A DNA stretch of 51,449 bases from an uncultured Blautia sp. (GCA_958367245.1 CATXEA010000022.1:1-51449); one strand, 5' to 3'; counted from the first letter of the stretch, positions 1 to 8,901 are shown. Translations and numbers: made by a program. The notes: a model not told the origin generated them from the letters alone.

Positions 1-79
1 ATCAAGGTTTTTAATACAATTAAACAGTAAAAAACAGGTAGTTTTTGACACTACCCTTCAAAGCAAGGAGGAAAAAATT

Positions 80-451
80 ATGAAACAGAAAATAAAAAAG
101 ACTGTACTTGGCATTTTAGCTGCAAGCATGGTATTATCAACCGGAACAGCAACCACCTTTGCCGCCAGAACAGGATGCGGACATTATTATGTTGATGCAA
201 ATGGCGACGGCATCTGCGATAATCGTGGTTCTTCCAAACGCAACTGCCGCTTTACAGATAAGAACAAGGACGGCATTTGCGACATCTGCGGATTTTCTAA
301 AAAAGAATGTCTTGCCAATCATAAAAAAGGGCAAAACTTCGTTGACAAAGACGGCGACGGCATCTGCGATAACCGCGGAAACGGAAATAACAAAGGAAAC
401 GGCAGAAAGCATGGAAATGGCTGCCACAACGGACGAGGTAAAAGAAGGTAA
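80..451 (+). CDS. Small secreted protein with three EF-hand-like DxDxDG repeats
   Basis: The 123-residue product starts with a signal peptide (lysine-rich start, hydrophobic core, AxA-type cleavage near residues 26-29, TTFAA). The mature part has three copies of a D-x-[ND]-x-D-G-I-C-D motif (about residues 39-47, 60-68 and 91-99), the third in the form FVDKDGDGICD. The acidic loops resemble the calcium loops of EF-hands, dockerins and thrombospondin type-3 repeats, and each is followed by a Cys. The tail is basic and rich in Gly, Asn and Lys. The ribosome binding site AAGGAGG lies just upstream. The gene ends 6 bp before the ECF sigma gene, so it is probably co-transcribed with it and may be a target or input of that sigma/anti-sigma pair. 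Metal binding is inferred from the motif only. No enzyme function is visible. Confidence 0.75.
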   Translation: MKQKIKKTVLGILAASMVLSTGTATTFAARTGCGHYYVDANGDGICDNRGSSKRNCRFTDKNKDGICDICGFSKKECLANHKKGQNFVDKDGDGICDNRGNGNNKGNGRKHGNGCHNGRGKRR

Positions 452-457
452 TATTTA

Positions 458-940
458 ATGAGGAGCGAACAGGAGGTAAACAGGGCAGTCGAAACGTATT
501 CCAATATGATTCGGCGCCTTTGTATGATACATTTAAAAAATTATGCCGATACAGAGGACATATTTCAGACAGTGTTTCTGAAGTATGTCCTCAGCTCCAT
601 TTCATTCGAAAGTGAAGCCCACGAAAAAGCCTGGTTTATCCGTGTTACAATTAACGCCTGCAAAGATTTGCTGAAAAGTTTTTTTCGCAGCCGCGTCACT
701 TCATTGGATGAAGTTCTGGAACAGCCGGCAGAAATCCCGCCAGATTACAGAGAAGTTCTGGAAGCCGTACTATCTCTTCCCCAAAAGTATCGGGATGTTG
801 TGTACCTACACTATTATGAAGATTATACAGCGCCCGAAATCAGCGAAATTCTGGGCAAAAATGTAAATACAGTATATACTCTTCTGAACCGCTCCAAGCA
901 GGCGCTTCGGGAAAAGCTGGGAGGTGACGACTATGCATGA
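458..940 (+). CDS. ECF-type RNA polymerase sigma factor
   Basis: The 160-residue protein has the two-domain layout of extracytoplasmic-function sigma factors. Sigma region 2 lies at about residues 10-75 (YADTEDIFQTVFLKY is the region 2.2-like segment). Sigma region 4 lies at about residues 98-152, with the helix-turn-helix YTAPEISEILGKNVNTVYT. It should direct RNA polymerase to a small regulon, probably including its own operon. The stop codon lies inside the next gene (8-bp overlap), and that gene encodes an RsgI-like anti-sigma factor. This tight coupling is typical of a sigma factor and its membrane-bound inhibitor. The ECF subgroup cannot be told from sequence reading alone. Confidence 0.9.
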   Translation: MRSEQEVNRAVETYSNMIRRLCMIHLKNYADTEDIFQTVFLKYVLSSISFESEAHEKAWFIRVTINACKDLLKSFFRSRVTSLDEVLEQPAEIPPDYREVLEAVLSLPQKYRDVVYLHYYEDYTAPEISEILGKNVNTVYTLLNRSKQALREKLGGDDYA

Positions 941-1841
941 AAAACTAAAAGAAGCCTTTGACCAGATACAGGCGGAAGAAGAACTGAAAAGCAGAACAAA
1001 AGAATATATTTTTCACAAAACCAATGGCTACACACAGAAAAAAGCTGTAAATTACAGAGTTCTTTTGTCCGCGGCAGCCTGTATGATGCTTTTCGTGTTT
1101 AGCGGACACTGGCTTTATTTCACTCCCACTACGGAAATCAGCATCGACATTAACCCTTCCATGGAACTGGCTGTAAACCGTTTTGACCGGGTCATTTCCG
1201 TAGACGGCTATAATGACGACGGCGAAGAACTGGCAGATTCTCTTGATATTAAATATATGAATTATTCAGACGCTGTAAATGAGATTATCGAAAGCGATGC
1301 AGTCACTTCTCTTTTGTCCGAAAATGAGATTATGTCGATTACCGTTACCGGAACCAGTGAAGCCCAGTCTTCCAAAGTTCTTTCGGATATTCAGTCCTGC
1401 ACCAGAGAACACAAGAATACTTACTGCTATTCAGCCCGTTCTGAAGATGTTGAATCCGCCCATGAACTTGGACTTTCTTATGGAAAATATAAGGCATTTT
1501 TAGAGCTGCAGTCACTGAATCCTGACATTACTGTTTCAGATATTCAGAATATGACCATGAGAGAAATCAAAGATTTAACTGATAAACTGTCTGCAAAAGA
1601 AAATAGCAATACCTCTTCAGATAACTCCGGACAAAAACAGAAACAAAATCCAAAACATGGGCAGAAAAACTCTAAACGCAAGTCTCAGACACAGAACAAA
1701 AAACAGAATCAAACCGGAAATAAGGGAAATCCCCAGGGCAAACGACAGATGCAGAATTCCGCAAATGGTCGAAAATCAAACTCCAACCAGAGCAGACAAC
1801 AGCATGGGCGCCAGAACAGACAGAAAAAAAATAATTCATAA
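933..1841 (+). CDS. RsgI-like membrane anti-sigma factor with basic low-complexity tail
   Basis: I chose the ATG at 933 (302 residues) because GGGAGGTG sits at the right distance. The overlap with the sigma gene suggests translational coupling. Residues 1-41 form a charged cytosolic segment likely to hold the sigma factor. Residues 42-62 are one membrane helix. Residues 66-130 resemble the extracytoplasmic RsgI domain, with the signature ISIDINPSMELAVNRFDRV. In clostridial RsgI proteins this region follows the membrane span and precedes a variable sensor module. Here the C-terminal 80 residues are instead a low-complexity tail rich in Gln, Asn, Lys and Arg, with no recognisable carbohydrate-binding domain. 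The sensed signal is unknown; the basic tail could bind anionic wall polymers. RsgI usually partners SigI; here the partner is a short ECF factor. Confidence 0.8.
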   Translation: MHEKLKEAFDQIQAEEELKSRTKEYIFHKTNGYTQKKAVNYRVLLSAAACMMLFVFSGHWLYFTPTTEISIDINPSMELAVNRFDRVISVDGYNDDGEELADSLDIKYMNYSDAVNEIIESDAVTSLLSENEIMSITVTGTSEAQSSKVLSDIQSCTREHKNTYCYSARSEDVESAHELGLSYGKYKAFLELQSLNPDITVSDIQNMTMREIKDLTDKLSAKENSNTSSDNSGQKQKQNPKHGQKNSKRKSQTQNKKQNQTGNKGNPQGKRQMQNSANGRKSNSNQSRQQHGRQNRQKKNNS

Positions 1842-1846
1842 AATAA

Positions 1847-1897
1847 TACCGTCGGAAACGAGCAATATCTCAACTCGTCTCCGGCGGTAATTTTTTT
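1847..1897. terminator. Bidirectional intrinsic terminator
   Basis: A 16-bp stem (arms 1847-1862 and 1874-1889, with two G-U-type pairs) is followed by seven T on the plus strand. It ends the sigma/anti-sigma operon. The AllA-like gene converges from the other side, ending at 1899. Confidence 0.85.
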
Positions 1898-1898
1898 C

Positions 1899-2390
1899 TT
1901 ATAATTCAATTACAAATTGTTCTTCTTCCTTTAAATCCACTACTGTACAGTCATTTGCATATGTACATTCCGGCAAAATAATCATAGCCTGCAATTCTGC
2001 TTCATGTACCGGAAGCGGCGCCAGATGCCAGATTGCCGTTGAAATTTTTACCAGAGTTCCCTTCGGTACAATAAACGCTTTCGTATATTCCGGTACCGGA
2101 GTTCCTCCTGATGCCGGAGCAACATGGAGAATCATATCGTCATTTAAAGGAAGAATCATCTCCGGAGTAGTTGTGTGGTATTCCACCTGTGTAATCTTCA
2201 TTTCCTCAGGTTTCTTTACCAGAATCGGAGAAAATCCCACACGGGTCGTATAAGACTCCGCGATCCTGTCCGGGAAAAAGCGATGAATTTCACCATTTAA
2301 AGAATACCCTTCCGGCTCTGTCATGGAATAAAAAGTTCCAAATGGTGCAAACGCTTCTCTTGTCAGTTGTTCTGCTTTAATCGTTCTCAT
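1899..2390 (-). CDS. Ureidoglycolate lyase (AllA)-family protein
   Basis: The 163-residue cytosolic protein resembles the AllA cupin family, which splits ureidoglycolate to glyoxylate and urea. Supporting features are the N-terminal AFAPFGTF segment, the central block MILPLNDDMILHVAPASGG and the C-terminal KGTLVKISTAIWHLAPLPV block, which places a histidine in the cupin barrel. The length fits the family. The RBS GAGAGG precedes the ATG at 2390. It stands alone with no allantoin genes nearby, so the true substrate may differ; many Clostridia carry such orphan copies. Confidence 0.65.
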   Translation of the reverse strand: MRTIKAEQLTREAFAPFGTFYSMTEPEGYSLNGEIHRFFPDRIAESYTTRVGFSPILVKKPEEMKITQVEYHTTTPEMILPLNDDMILHVAPASGGTPVPEYTKAFIVPKGTLVKISTAIWHLAPLPVHEAELQAMIILPECTYANDCTVVDLKEEEQFVIEL

Positions 2391-2587
2391 AGTTTTACCT
2401 CTCTTGATTTATTCTTAGATGTACTCTAACCAGCTTTGCAATGTATATTGATAGTTTTCATTATACATTGTGAGAAATCCAAAATACTACTCCACAATTG
2501 CACTAATTTTAACGCTTCGTTTTTATGCAAAATGACGGAGTCTATCTACATATTTCTCTTCTGATAATTTTTTGTGTAAGTAAATCG

Positions 2588-2615
2588 TTGCAAGCATATG
2601 GTATCGTGCTATAAT
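2588..2615 (+). promoter_or_regulatory. Probable promoter of the CAP-domain gene
   Basis: TTGCAA (2588-2593), a 16-bp spacer and a perfect TATAAT (2610-2615) lie 81 bp before the ATG of the secreted CAP protein. This is the clearest signal in the roughly 305-bp gap 2391-2695, which otherwise shows no gene. Confidence 0.65.
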
Positions 2616-2695
2616 GATATAACCACATAAAAAAGTATCTGCCAGATGTTAATTTCTGGAGCGATTTATCTCAGACACAGGAAGGAGAAAAAGCT

Positions 2696-3796
2696 ATGAA
2701 ACAAAAGAGAAAATTCACAGTTATTCTGGCAATCACAGCAATGATTCTGAGCCTTATTTTCCCGGAAAGTGTTTTCGCCGCAGGAAAAAGTATTCCCAGT
2801 AAGGTTACTCTCAGCAAAGTGAGCGCCAAATCCTACAATACGGTAAATATCAAATGGAAAAAGGCATCCAATGTCACAAGTTATGCAATATATTACCGCC
2901 AGAGCGGCACGAAAAAATGGACTCGCATCGCTACTGTACCTTCCAGAAAAACCGAATATACTCATAAATCGTCCAACAAATATTCCATTCAGACAGGACA
3001 AAAATATGACTATACCGTTCGCGGATACAACAGTAAATCAAAAAAATACGGAACCTATAATTCCAATGGGCTTTCTGTAAAAACACTTCCGGATACCGTC
3101 AGACTGGAATCAGCAAGACTCAACGCAGACAAATCTGTCACTGTACGCTGGAAAGCTTCCGGCGGCGCTGACCGTTATGTGATTTACAGAAAATTATCCG
3201 GAGGAAGCTGGAAAAGAATAAAGACTGTAGCCTCATCTGCAATCCCCGGTTCTGTTTTATCCTATGTAGATAAAAATCCAAAAATCGGAAAAAAGAACAT
3301 CTATACAGTCCGCTCCTACTACAGCAAAACCCGCACTTACGGAAAATATAATTCCAGAGGAATCAGCATCACTATTCCTGCTGCGCCTGCTCCTACCCCG
3401 ACTCCAAAGCCGGAAAATACTGCCAAAATAAAAGCAGAAGTTGTAAAAATCGTAAATCAGGAACGTGCGAAAGTAAATCTTCCACCTTTAAAGGAAGACG
3501 CAAAAATTGATGCTGCAGCAGATGTCAGAGCCAGAGAACTGGAAACATCATTCTCTCATACAAGACCGGATGGCAGTATCTGTTCTTCCGTTTTAAATGA
3601 ATTCGGAATTTCCTATTACGCAGCCGCTGAAAACATTGCTTCCGGATACTCTTCACCCTCTTCCGTTATGAAGGGCTGGATGAACAGCCTCGGACACCGC
3701 CAAAATATACTCACTGATTATTTCGGAAAAATTGGCATTGGATATTATAAAGCTCCAAATGGATATAAATATTGGGTTCAATTATTTACAAACTGA
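2696..3796 (+). CDS. Secreted CAP (SCP/PR1)-domain protein with two Fn3-like repeats
   Basis: The 366-residue protein has a signal peptide (cleavage about residue 29, SVFA-A). Two fibronectin-III-like repeats follow (about 32-127 and 130-226); each contains Y-x-I/V-Y-x-R and Y-T-V-R-x-Y motifs and ends with a K-Y-(G)-x-Y-N-S segment. A proline/threonine linker (227-240) leads to a C-terminal CAP domain (about 245-366). The domain shows the family elements VNQERAKVNLPPL, a histidine in FSHTRPDG, the AENIASG motif and SLGHRQNIL. CAP domains in Firmicutes are exported and their activity is mostly undefined. There is no LPXTG sorting signal, so the protein is probably released or bound through the Fn3-like repeats. 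It is monocistronic, with its own promoter and terminator. Confidence 0.9.
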   Translation: MKQKRKFTVILAITAMILSLIFPESVFAAGKSIPSKVTLSKVSAKSYNTVNIKWKKASNVTSYAIYYRQSGTKKWTRIATVPSRKTEYTHKSSNKYSIQTGQKYDYTVRGYNSKSKKYGTYNSNGLSVKTLPDTVRLESARLNADKSVTVRWKASGGADRYVIYRKLSGGSWKRIKTVASSAIPGSVLSYVDKNPKIGKKNIYTVRSYYSKTRTYGKYNSRGISITIPAAPAPTPTPKPENTAKIKAEVVKIVNQERAKVNLPPLKEDAKIDAAADVRARELETSFSHTRPDGSICSSVLNEFGISYYAAAENIASGYSSPSSVMKGWMNSLGHRQNILTDYFGKIGIGYYKAPNGYKYWVQLFTN

Positions 3797-3803
3797 ACCT
3801 TAT

Positions 3804-3842
3804 AATCACAAAAACCACTTCAAAGAAGTGGTTTTTGTGATT
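3804..3842. terminator. Bidirectional terminator between convergent genes
   Basis: A perfect 18-bp stem with a 3-nt loop and A/T-rich flanks separates the CAP gene (plus) from the NUDIX gene (minus). Its right edge overlaps the TAA of the NUDIX gene. Confidence 0.85.
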
Positions 3843-4398
3843 AACTTTCCAGTTTTTCAATCAGTTTCTTATATATGTGCTCTACCATCCACGGCTCTGT
3901 CGAAACTTTCAGCGCCTCTTCGAATGTCCACCATTGCACGGCTGAATTTTCATCTTCCCGCACAACCAGCTTTTCCTCTTCCTCTGCTTCCGCCAGATAA
4001 GTAAGATTAAAGTGAAGATGACTTGGAACCCAGACACCTCTTTTCACATGACCATCTACAGTAAGCGTTTCCAGACTGAATACCTCTTCGCTGACCAGCC
4101 TTGCATGATTGACACCTGTTTCCTCCTGCAGTTCCTTCATCGCTACCGCACACAAATCTTCCATCCCATCCGCATGACCGCCTATCCATGCCCATGAATC
4201 GTATATATTGTGGTATGCCATCAGCGTCTTTGTACGCGCTTTGTTTACTGTCCACATAGAAGCTGTGAAATGACCTGTCAGATTTTTCCGTTCCAGATAA
4301 TCCCCGTTATGTTCTATGAACTCCAGCATCTGCTTCCTGTCATGTTCTTCCTGCGGATTTACAGGCTTATAATTTCGGATTGTGTCCCATAAACTCAT
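3841..4398 (-). CDS. NUDIX hydrolase
   Basis: The start at 4398 (MSLWDTIRN) is preferred because AAAGGAGG lies a few bases upstream; an upstream in-frame ATG at 4449 lacks such a site. The 185-residue cytosolic protein carries the NUDIX box from GHADGMEDLC to KELQEETGV, with Lys instead of the usual Arg before the first Glu, a conservative change. NUDIX enzymes cleave nucleoside-diphosphate-linked compounds with Mg2+. The substrate cannot be named; the N-terminal ~50 residues and the segment WVPSHLHFNLTYL suggest an IPP-isomerase-like or housecleaning subgroup. It is a single-gene unit. Confidence 0.85.
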   Translation of the reverse strand: MSLWDTIRNYKPVNPQEEHDRKQMLEFIEHNGDYLERKNLTGHFTASMWTVNKARTKTLMAYHNIYDSWAWIGGHADGMEDLCAVAMKELQEETGVNHARLVSEEVFSLETLTVDGHVKRGVWVPSHLHFNLTYLAEAEEEEKLVVREDENSAVQWWTFEEALKVSTEPWMVEHIYKKLIEKLES

Positions 4399-4448
4399 AC
4401 CATTTCCTCCTTTGAGAGTTATTTCACTGTCTGTTTTCCATTTTCTCA

Positions 4449-4488
4449 AATATACTATAGAAATGGTACAAACTCAACACTGAAAAAC
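4449..4488 (-). promoter_or_regulatory. Promoter-like 40-bp block, copy 1 (NUDIX gene)
   Basis: Read on the minus strand it holds a 20-bp block containing TGTTGAGTTTG, a variable spacer and TATAGTATATT. The same arrangement, 31 of 40 positions identical, lies at 22074-22113 in front of the SdpI-family operon. The -10 is TATAGT; no standard -35 lies at 16-18 bp, so the conserved 20-bp block may be an activator or alternative-sigma site. Confidence 0.55.
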
Positions 4489-4501
4489 TTGAGTTTACGC
4501 A

Positions 4502-6970
4502 TCAAAAAGACTTTCTATTTTTCTTAATTCTTTCTGTTACTGCAATAACCCTCCCTGCACATTGACGAACTTGCTGTTCTGTTAATATCCCTTTGTTTAA
4601 TGCTTCCCGAATATTTTTGTCGTCATCAGGGTTTCCCGGCATAATTACATCGTTTCCTGCTTCTGCACATTTCCATGGAATACTTCCGTCTTCCGGCACA
4701 GTAGTATTCCAATCTGACATAATTAATCCGTCAAATCCCCATTCCTCACGGGCAAGCGTTGTACAAAGTTCTTTACAATTCGCCGCATGAACACCGTTGA
4801 TCAAGTTATATGATGTCATAATCGCTAACGGCTTACTCTCTTTTACTGCAATCTCAAAACCGCGGAAATAAATCTCTCTGAGAGCTTTTTCTGATACTCT
4901 GGCATCGACTCCCATTCTATTATCTTCCTGATTGTTGCAGGCAAAATGTTTAATCGTTACGCCACATCCATTTTTAGACTGCACTCCTTTTGTTACAAAA
5001 GCTGCTGTGATTCCTGATAATACCGGATCTTCTGAATAATATTCGAAATTTCGTCCGCATAACGGATTCCTTTGAATATTCATTCCAGGAGCCAGCCACA
5101 AATCTACATGAAATTCTTTCATCTCTACTGCAACAGCTTCCCCGAATTGTTTCATCAAGTCCTTATCCCATGTCTGTGCGATTGCCGTGCCTACAGGAAA
5201 TGCGGTACAGAACTGATAATAAATATCTGCATTCTCATGGCGCTCCATTTCTTCCAGAAAGCCGTTTTCCAAAGATCCAAAGACGCCTGTACCATAAATA
5301 TGTCCTGTATTTTTATCCACCTCATAGCTCTGACGCAAACGCAAACCAGCCGGTCCATCTGCCATAATCAGTGAACTGATTCCATATGTTTCTTCTAATT
5401 CCTCTGTAGTCTCTCCTGCAGATCCCGGTACGCGTGTTCCCGCAGATCCAAGTGTACTGGTGCCCTTGGTAATATTTCCATACAAAAGCGGAATCAAATC
5501 CTCAACAGGCTGCTGGTCTGCATAATGTACTTTACATGCTTTTTTTTCTTCTCTCTTCGGTGCAAACGAAATTTCAGGTACAGAATTCTCAATTGCCATT
5601 CCAATTGCATCTTCCGTCTTTTTCTTTGCGACTTCTGACGCTCCAAGCTCTTCAAACTTCTCTTTTGGTGTACAGACAGCGCTATTTTCTTCCAGAACAG
5701 AACTTTCTTGAACTGTGATTATAGCTCCCAACTGTAAATCTGCAGACTGATTGCCTATCCATATACTGTATTTCCCTTTTTCTACAATCCAACTGTGATT
5801 ATCCGCACAGAAGCCTGCCAGATTTTTCTGTTCCACCGTAACCGTAATTCTCTGCACTTCTCCCGGTTTCAACAAATCTGTTTTCTCAAACCCTACCAGT
5901 CTTCGATATTCTCTCGCCTGCCCTATCTGAGGCAAGCCTGCATATATCTGCACTACTTCTCTTCCAGCATAATATTCCCCAGTATTCTTAACTTCCACAT
6001 CTACCAAAATTTTATCTGTCTCTACGCGTATATCCCTACATGTAATTTTAAATGTGGTGTATGACAGTCCATAACCAAAGCGAAACAGCGGCTTAACATC
6101 AAAACTGTCAAAATACCGATATCCTACATAAATGCCCTCTTTATATTCTTCGTACTCCAGATTTCCATTCAAATGACCAAATACATCAGCATATGGATAA
6201 TCCTCATACCTTCTTGCCCAGGTTGCTGTCAGTTTTCCCTCTGGAACTGCTTTTCCCAAAAGAATATCTGCCACAGCATTTCCCCCCTGCTGCCCTAACT
6301 GGGAAATATTCAAAACTGCTTTCACACATGGAGCCTTTTCAAGAATATCTGTAAGCTCTACCGGTCCTCCGGCATTTAAAATAAGCGCCGTATTGATTCC
6401 CATTTGATTGAGATACATAATATCTCTTTCTTCTTTTTCACTTAAATAGTAATCACCCTTTTTACATTTCCGGTCTTTCCCTTCTCCTGAAATACGACTG
6501 ATCACATATACAGCAGCATCTGCTCCCTCAATATCTGTTTGTTCAATTTCACTGCCTTCAGGTAGTGAAAAAGGATTTGAAGCATACGCGTCAAAAGGAT
6601 TCTCGACTATTTTTGCATCTTCCAGAATCTTTTCTTTCCAACAAGCCCTTGCATCATCATAAATGCTGCAATAATCCTGCAGCCACTTTTCGCTTGTAAG
6701 CGTAACCTTTGCCTCTTTTAGTCCTTCATAAATAGAAATGTTCTCTCTATTGTTTACATCTCCTGAACCAATGCCGCCTTTCACCGTCTTTACTGCTCCC
6801 GCCCCCAGAAGAGCAATTTTTTCATTTTCTTTAAATGGAAGCAAGGCTTCATTCTTCAGAAGAACAATTCCTCTTGCCGCAAGTTTTCTCGCAAGTTTCC
6901 CATGGGCGATTTCTCTTGCAGACGGAGACTGTAATAGTGTCCCGCTGAAATTCCTTCTCTTTTCTGTCAT
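4502..6970 (-). CDS. GH3 beta-glucosidase with reversed domain order
   Basis: The start at 6970 is chosen because AAGGAG lies 7 bp upstream; the product is 822 residues. The usual GH3 order is inverted. The (alpha/beta) C-type domain comes first (about 20-270, GIVLLKNEALLPF to the GLSYTTF junction), then a fibronectin-III-like domain (about 300-415), and the TIM-barrel catalytic domain last (about 510-822). The barrel has KHFACNNQEDNR and the nucleophile motif GLIMSDW (Asp near residue 753). The same inverted order is known from Butyrivibrio and Ruminococcus GH3 enzymes. There is no signal peptide, so it hydrolyses imported beta-glucosides in the cytosol. It is the last gene of the sugar ABC operon, after a hairpin that may lower its expression. 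Exact linkage preference is unknown. Confidence 0.9.
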   Translation of the reverse strand: MTEKRRNFSGTLLQSPSAREIAHGKLARKLAARGIVLLKNEALLPFKENEKIALLGAGAVKTVKGGIGSGDVNNRENISIYEGLKEAKVTLTSEKWLQDYCSIYDDARACWKEKILEDAKIVENPFDAYASNPFSLPEGSEIEQTDIEGADAAVYVISRISGEGKDRKCKKGDYYLSEKEERDIMYLNQMGINTALILNAGGPVELTDILEKAPCVKAVLNISQLGQQGGNAVADILLGKAVPEGKLTATWARRYEDYPYADVFGHLNGNLEYEEYKEGIYVGYRYFDSFDVKPLFRFGYGLSYTTFKITCRDIRVETDKILVDVEVKNTGEYYAGREVVQIYAGLPQIGQAREYRRLVGFEKTDLLKPGEVQRITVTVEQKNLAGFCADNHSWIVEKGKYSIWIGNQSADLQLGAIITVQESSVLEENSAVCTPKEKFEELGASEVAKKKTEDAIGMAIENSVPEISFAPKREEKKACKVHYADQQPVEDLIPLLYGNITKGTSTLGSAGTRVPGSAGETTEELEETYGISSLIMADGPAGLRLRQSYEVDKNTGHIYGTGVFGSLENGFLEEMERHENADIYYQFCTAFPVGTAIAQTWDKDLMKQFGEAVAVEMKEFHVDLWLAPGMNIQRNPLCGRNFEYYSEDPVLSGITAAFVTKGVQSKNGCGVTIKHFACNNQEDNRMGVDARVSEKALREIYFRGFEIAVKESKPLAIMTSYNLINGVHAANCKELCTTLAREEWGFDGLIMSDWNTTVPEDGSIPWKCAEAGNDVIMPGNPDDDKNIREALNKGILTEQQVRQCAGRVIAVTERIKKNRKSF

Positions 6971-6984
6971 TTTCTTTCTCCTTA

Positions 6985-7034
6985 ACAAAAACTCTCCCAT
7001 CTTTTCAAAATTACCTTATCAAAATGGGAGAGTT
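6985..7034 (-). terminator. Intercistronic hairpin with short U-tract (possible leaky terminator)
   Basis: Perfect 11-bp arms (6990-7000 and 7024-7034) are followed on the minus strand by five U, between the last permease gene and the GH3 gene. Because the GH3 RBS comes right after it, this looks like an attenuating or mRNA-processing element within the operon. Confidence 0.65.
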
Positions 7035-7072
7035 CATTACTATTACATGCTTTTTATCTTTTTATTGTTCTT

Positions 7073-7918
7073 TTATCCTTTTACGCCACCAAGTGTCACC
7101 CCGGCAATAATATACTTTGATAATAACAAATACACTAAAACGATCGGTACAATAGCAACCAATATCATCATATATATCTTTGCCATATCAAAGTTCATAT
7201 AATCTGCTCCTCGCAGAGTTGCGATCAGTATAGGAACTGTCATTTTGTCCTTAGACTGTATAATTAAGGCAGGAACAAAATAATTATTCCAGGAACCTAC
7301 GAAACAGAAAATTGCCTGTACCGCAATTGCTGGTTTCATAATCGGAAGTATAATCTGATTAAATGTTCTGAACTCACCGCTTCCATCGATTCTCGCCGCT
7401 TCCACCAGAGACAGCGGAAGAGATGACTGAAGGTAACTGTACATAAAATAAAACACAGCCGGAGATGCAATCGAAGGAATAATCAAAGGTAAAAGCGAAT
7501 CGTACATTCCCATCTTTGTAACAAGGCGCAGGAAGCCCATTGCTGTAACCTGTGTAGGCATTACCAGAATTGCCATTATAAATGTAAATGCAGCTTTTCT
7601 TAATTTAAAATCATAGGTATATAAACCATATGCTGTCAGAGAAGAAAAATATGTACTGAGAGCCGCACTGCAGCCAGATACCAGCAGGCTGTTAAAAATT
7701 CCTCTTATCATTGGAAATGTTCCGTCATTGGCAACATTTTTCAGATTCTCCCAAAAATGACCTCCCGGCAGTGCGGAAAATCCTTTCTGAAGCTGCGCGT
7801 GGGAACGTGTCGCATTTATAATTAATATATAGAAGAAAAACAGGCACATAAATGATAAAATAATGAGTATAATATGTGCAACAATACTCTGCACTGTATT
7901 TTGCTTTTTGTTTTTCAT
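7073..7918 (-). CDS. Sugar ABC transporter permease (MalG-type, CUT1)
   Basis: The start at 7918 follows GGAGGAG and sits 1 bp after the TAA of the preceding permease, so the two are translationally coupled. The 281-residue protein has about six membrane helices and the inner-membrane EAA loop EAARIDGSGEFRTFNQIILP, which docks on the ATPase. It pairs with the next permease to form the channel for an oligosaccharide. No ATPase gene is present, as is common for CUT1 systems that share an MsmK/MsiK-type subunit. Its neighbours point to beta-gluco-oligosaccharides as the substrate. Confidence 0.92.
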   Translation of the reverse strand: MKNKKQNTVQSIVAHIILIILSFMCLFFFYILIINATRSHAQLQKGFSALPGGHFWENLKNVANDGTFPMIRGIFNSLLVSGCSAALSTYFSSLTAYGLYTYDFKLRKAAFTFIMAILVMPTQVTAMGFLRLVTKMGMYDSLLPLIIPSIASPAVFYFMYSYLQSSLPLSLVEAARIDGSGEFRTFNQIILPIMKPAIAVQAIFCFVGSWNNYFVPALIIQSKDKMTVPILIATLRGADYMNFDMAKIYMMILVAIVPIVLVYLLLSKYIIAGVTLGGVKG

Positions 7919-7919
7919 T

Positions 7920-8873
7920 TTATCTCCTCCTTCTTTCTTCCTTTTTTCTTCTTCTGGCAGCAGCCTTCGAACCATCCGGATCATCATCGTTTGTCATTCT
8001 ATAAACAATAAAGCAAAGAATTCCACTGATTATGAATAGATAAACTGAAAGCGCTCCTGCCATACCATAATTCTTTGATTTCAGATGATTATTCAGGAAC
8101 ATAATCAAAGTCATGGATGTACGGTCTGGATTTCCCTGTCCATTTGTAAGAATCTGCGGAACATCAAACATCTGCAGACCTCCAATAATTGCCGTAATCA
8201 ATGTGTATGCAAGAATCGGACGGATAAGAGGAAGGATAATATAAAAGAAGCGTTTAATTGTATTACATCCATCCAACTCTGAAGCTTCAAACACCTCCGT
8301 GCTGATTCCCATAATCGCAGCCATGAGCATAATTGTAGTATTACCAAACCACATAAGAAAGTTCATAAAGCCGATAAGCGACCTGGTTCCAAACACCGTC
8401 CCCATAAAATCTATGCGTTCTGTAATGATTCCCAGCGACATCAAAATCGAGTTTACCGGACCGTTTGTAGAAAACATGGTAAAAAACAACATAGCAAAGG
8501 CAGAAGCCATAATCAGGTTTGGCAAATAGATAACTACTTTAAAAAACTGTTTTCCACGAATCTTTAATCGAATATCTGTGAACCAGACTGCCAGAGTCAG
8601 GGCTACAACAATCTGAGGAATAAATCCTATTACCCATAAAATCAATGTGTTTAACCCATACTTCAACATATCCGACTGCAGCAGGCTTTTATAATTTTCC
8701 AGTCCGACAAAATTCGGTCCTATTTCCTTAATTCCCGATCGGAAATACTCAAAAAAACTATATTTTACTGTATCTGCCAGAGGAATCAGGGAAAATATAA
8801 AATAACATAAGAAAAACGGGAGAATAAAAATATAACCCCATTTTGCATAACTGAGACTTTTGCGTTTTTTCAT
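7920..8873 (-). CDS. Sugar ABC transporter permease (MalF-type, CUT1)
   Basis: The 317-residue membrane protein has about six helices and the EAA motif EASELDGCNTIKRFFYIILP at about residues 197-216. The C-terminus is unusually basic (RRRKKEERRRR), probably a cytosolic tail. It is the partner of the MalG-type permease. It follows the solute-binding protein gene after a 65-bp gap holding a stable hairpin. The binding protein next door suggests import of short beta-glucans. Confidence 0.92.
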   Translation of the reverse strand: MKKRKSLSYAKWGYIFILPFFLCYFIFSLIPLADTVKYSFFEYFRSGIKEIGPNFVGLENYKSLLQSDMLKYGLNTLILWVIGFIPQIVVALTLAVWFTDIRLKIRGKQFFKVVIYLPNLIMASAFAMLFFTMFSTNGPVNSILMSLGIITERIDFMGTVFGTRSLIGFMNFLMWFGNTTIMLMAAIMGISTEVFEASELDGCNTIKRFFYIILPLIRPILAYTLITAIIGGLQMFDVPQILTNGQGNPDRTSMTLIMFLNNHLKSKNYGMAGALSVYLFIISGILCFIVYRMTNDDDPDGSKAAARRRKKEERRRR

Positions 8874-8901
8874 ACTTCAAATATGCCCCTTTCCATAAAT
8901 T

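Noticed and set aside
37..55. Regulatory hairpin before the first gene
   Set aside because: Only a 6-bp stem with a T-rich loop; could be chance or the end of an element outside the window.
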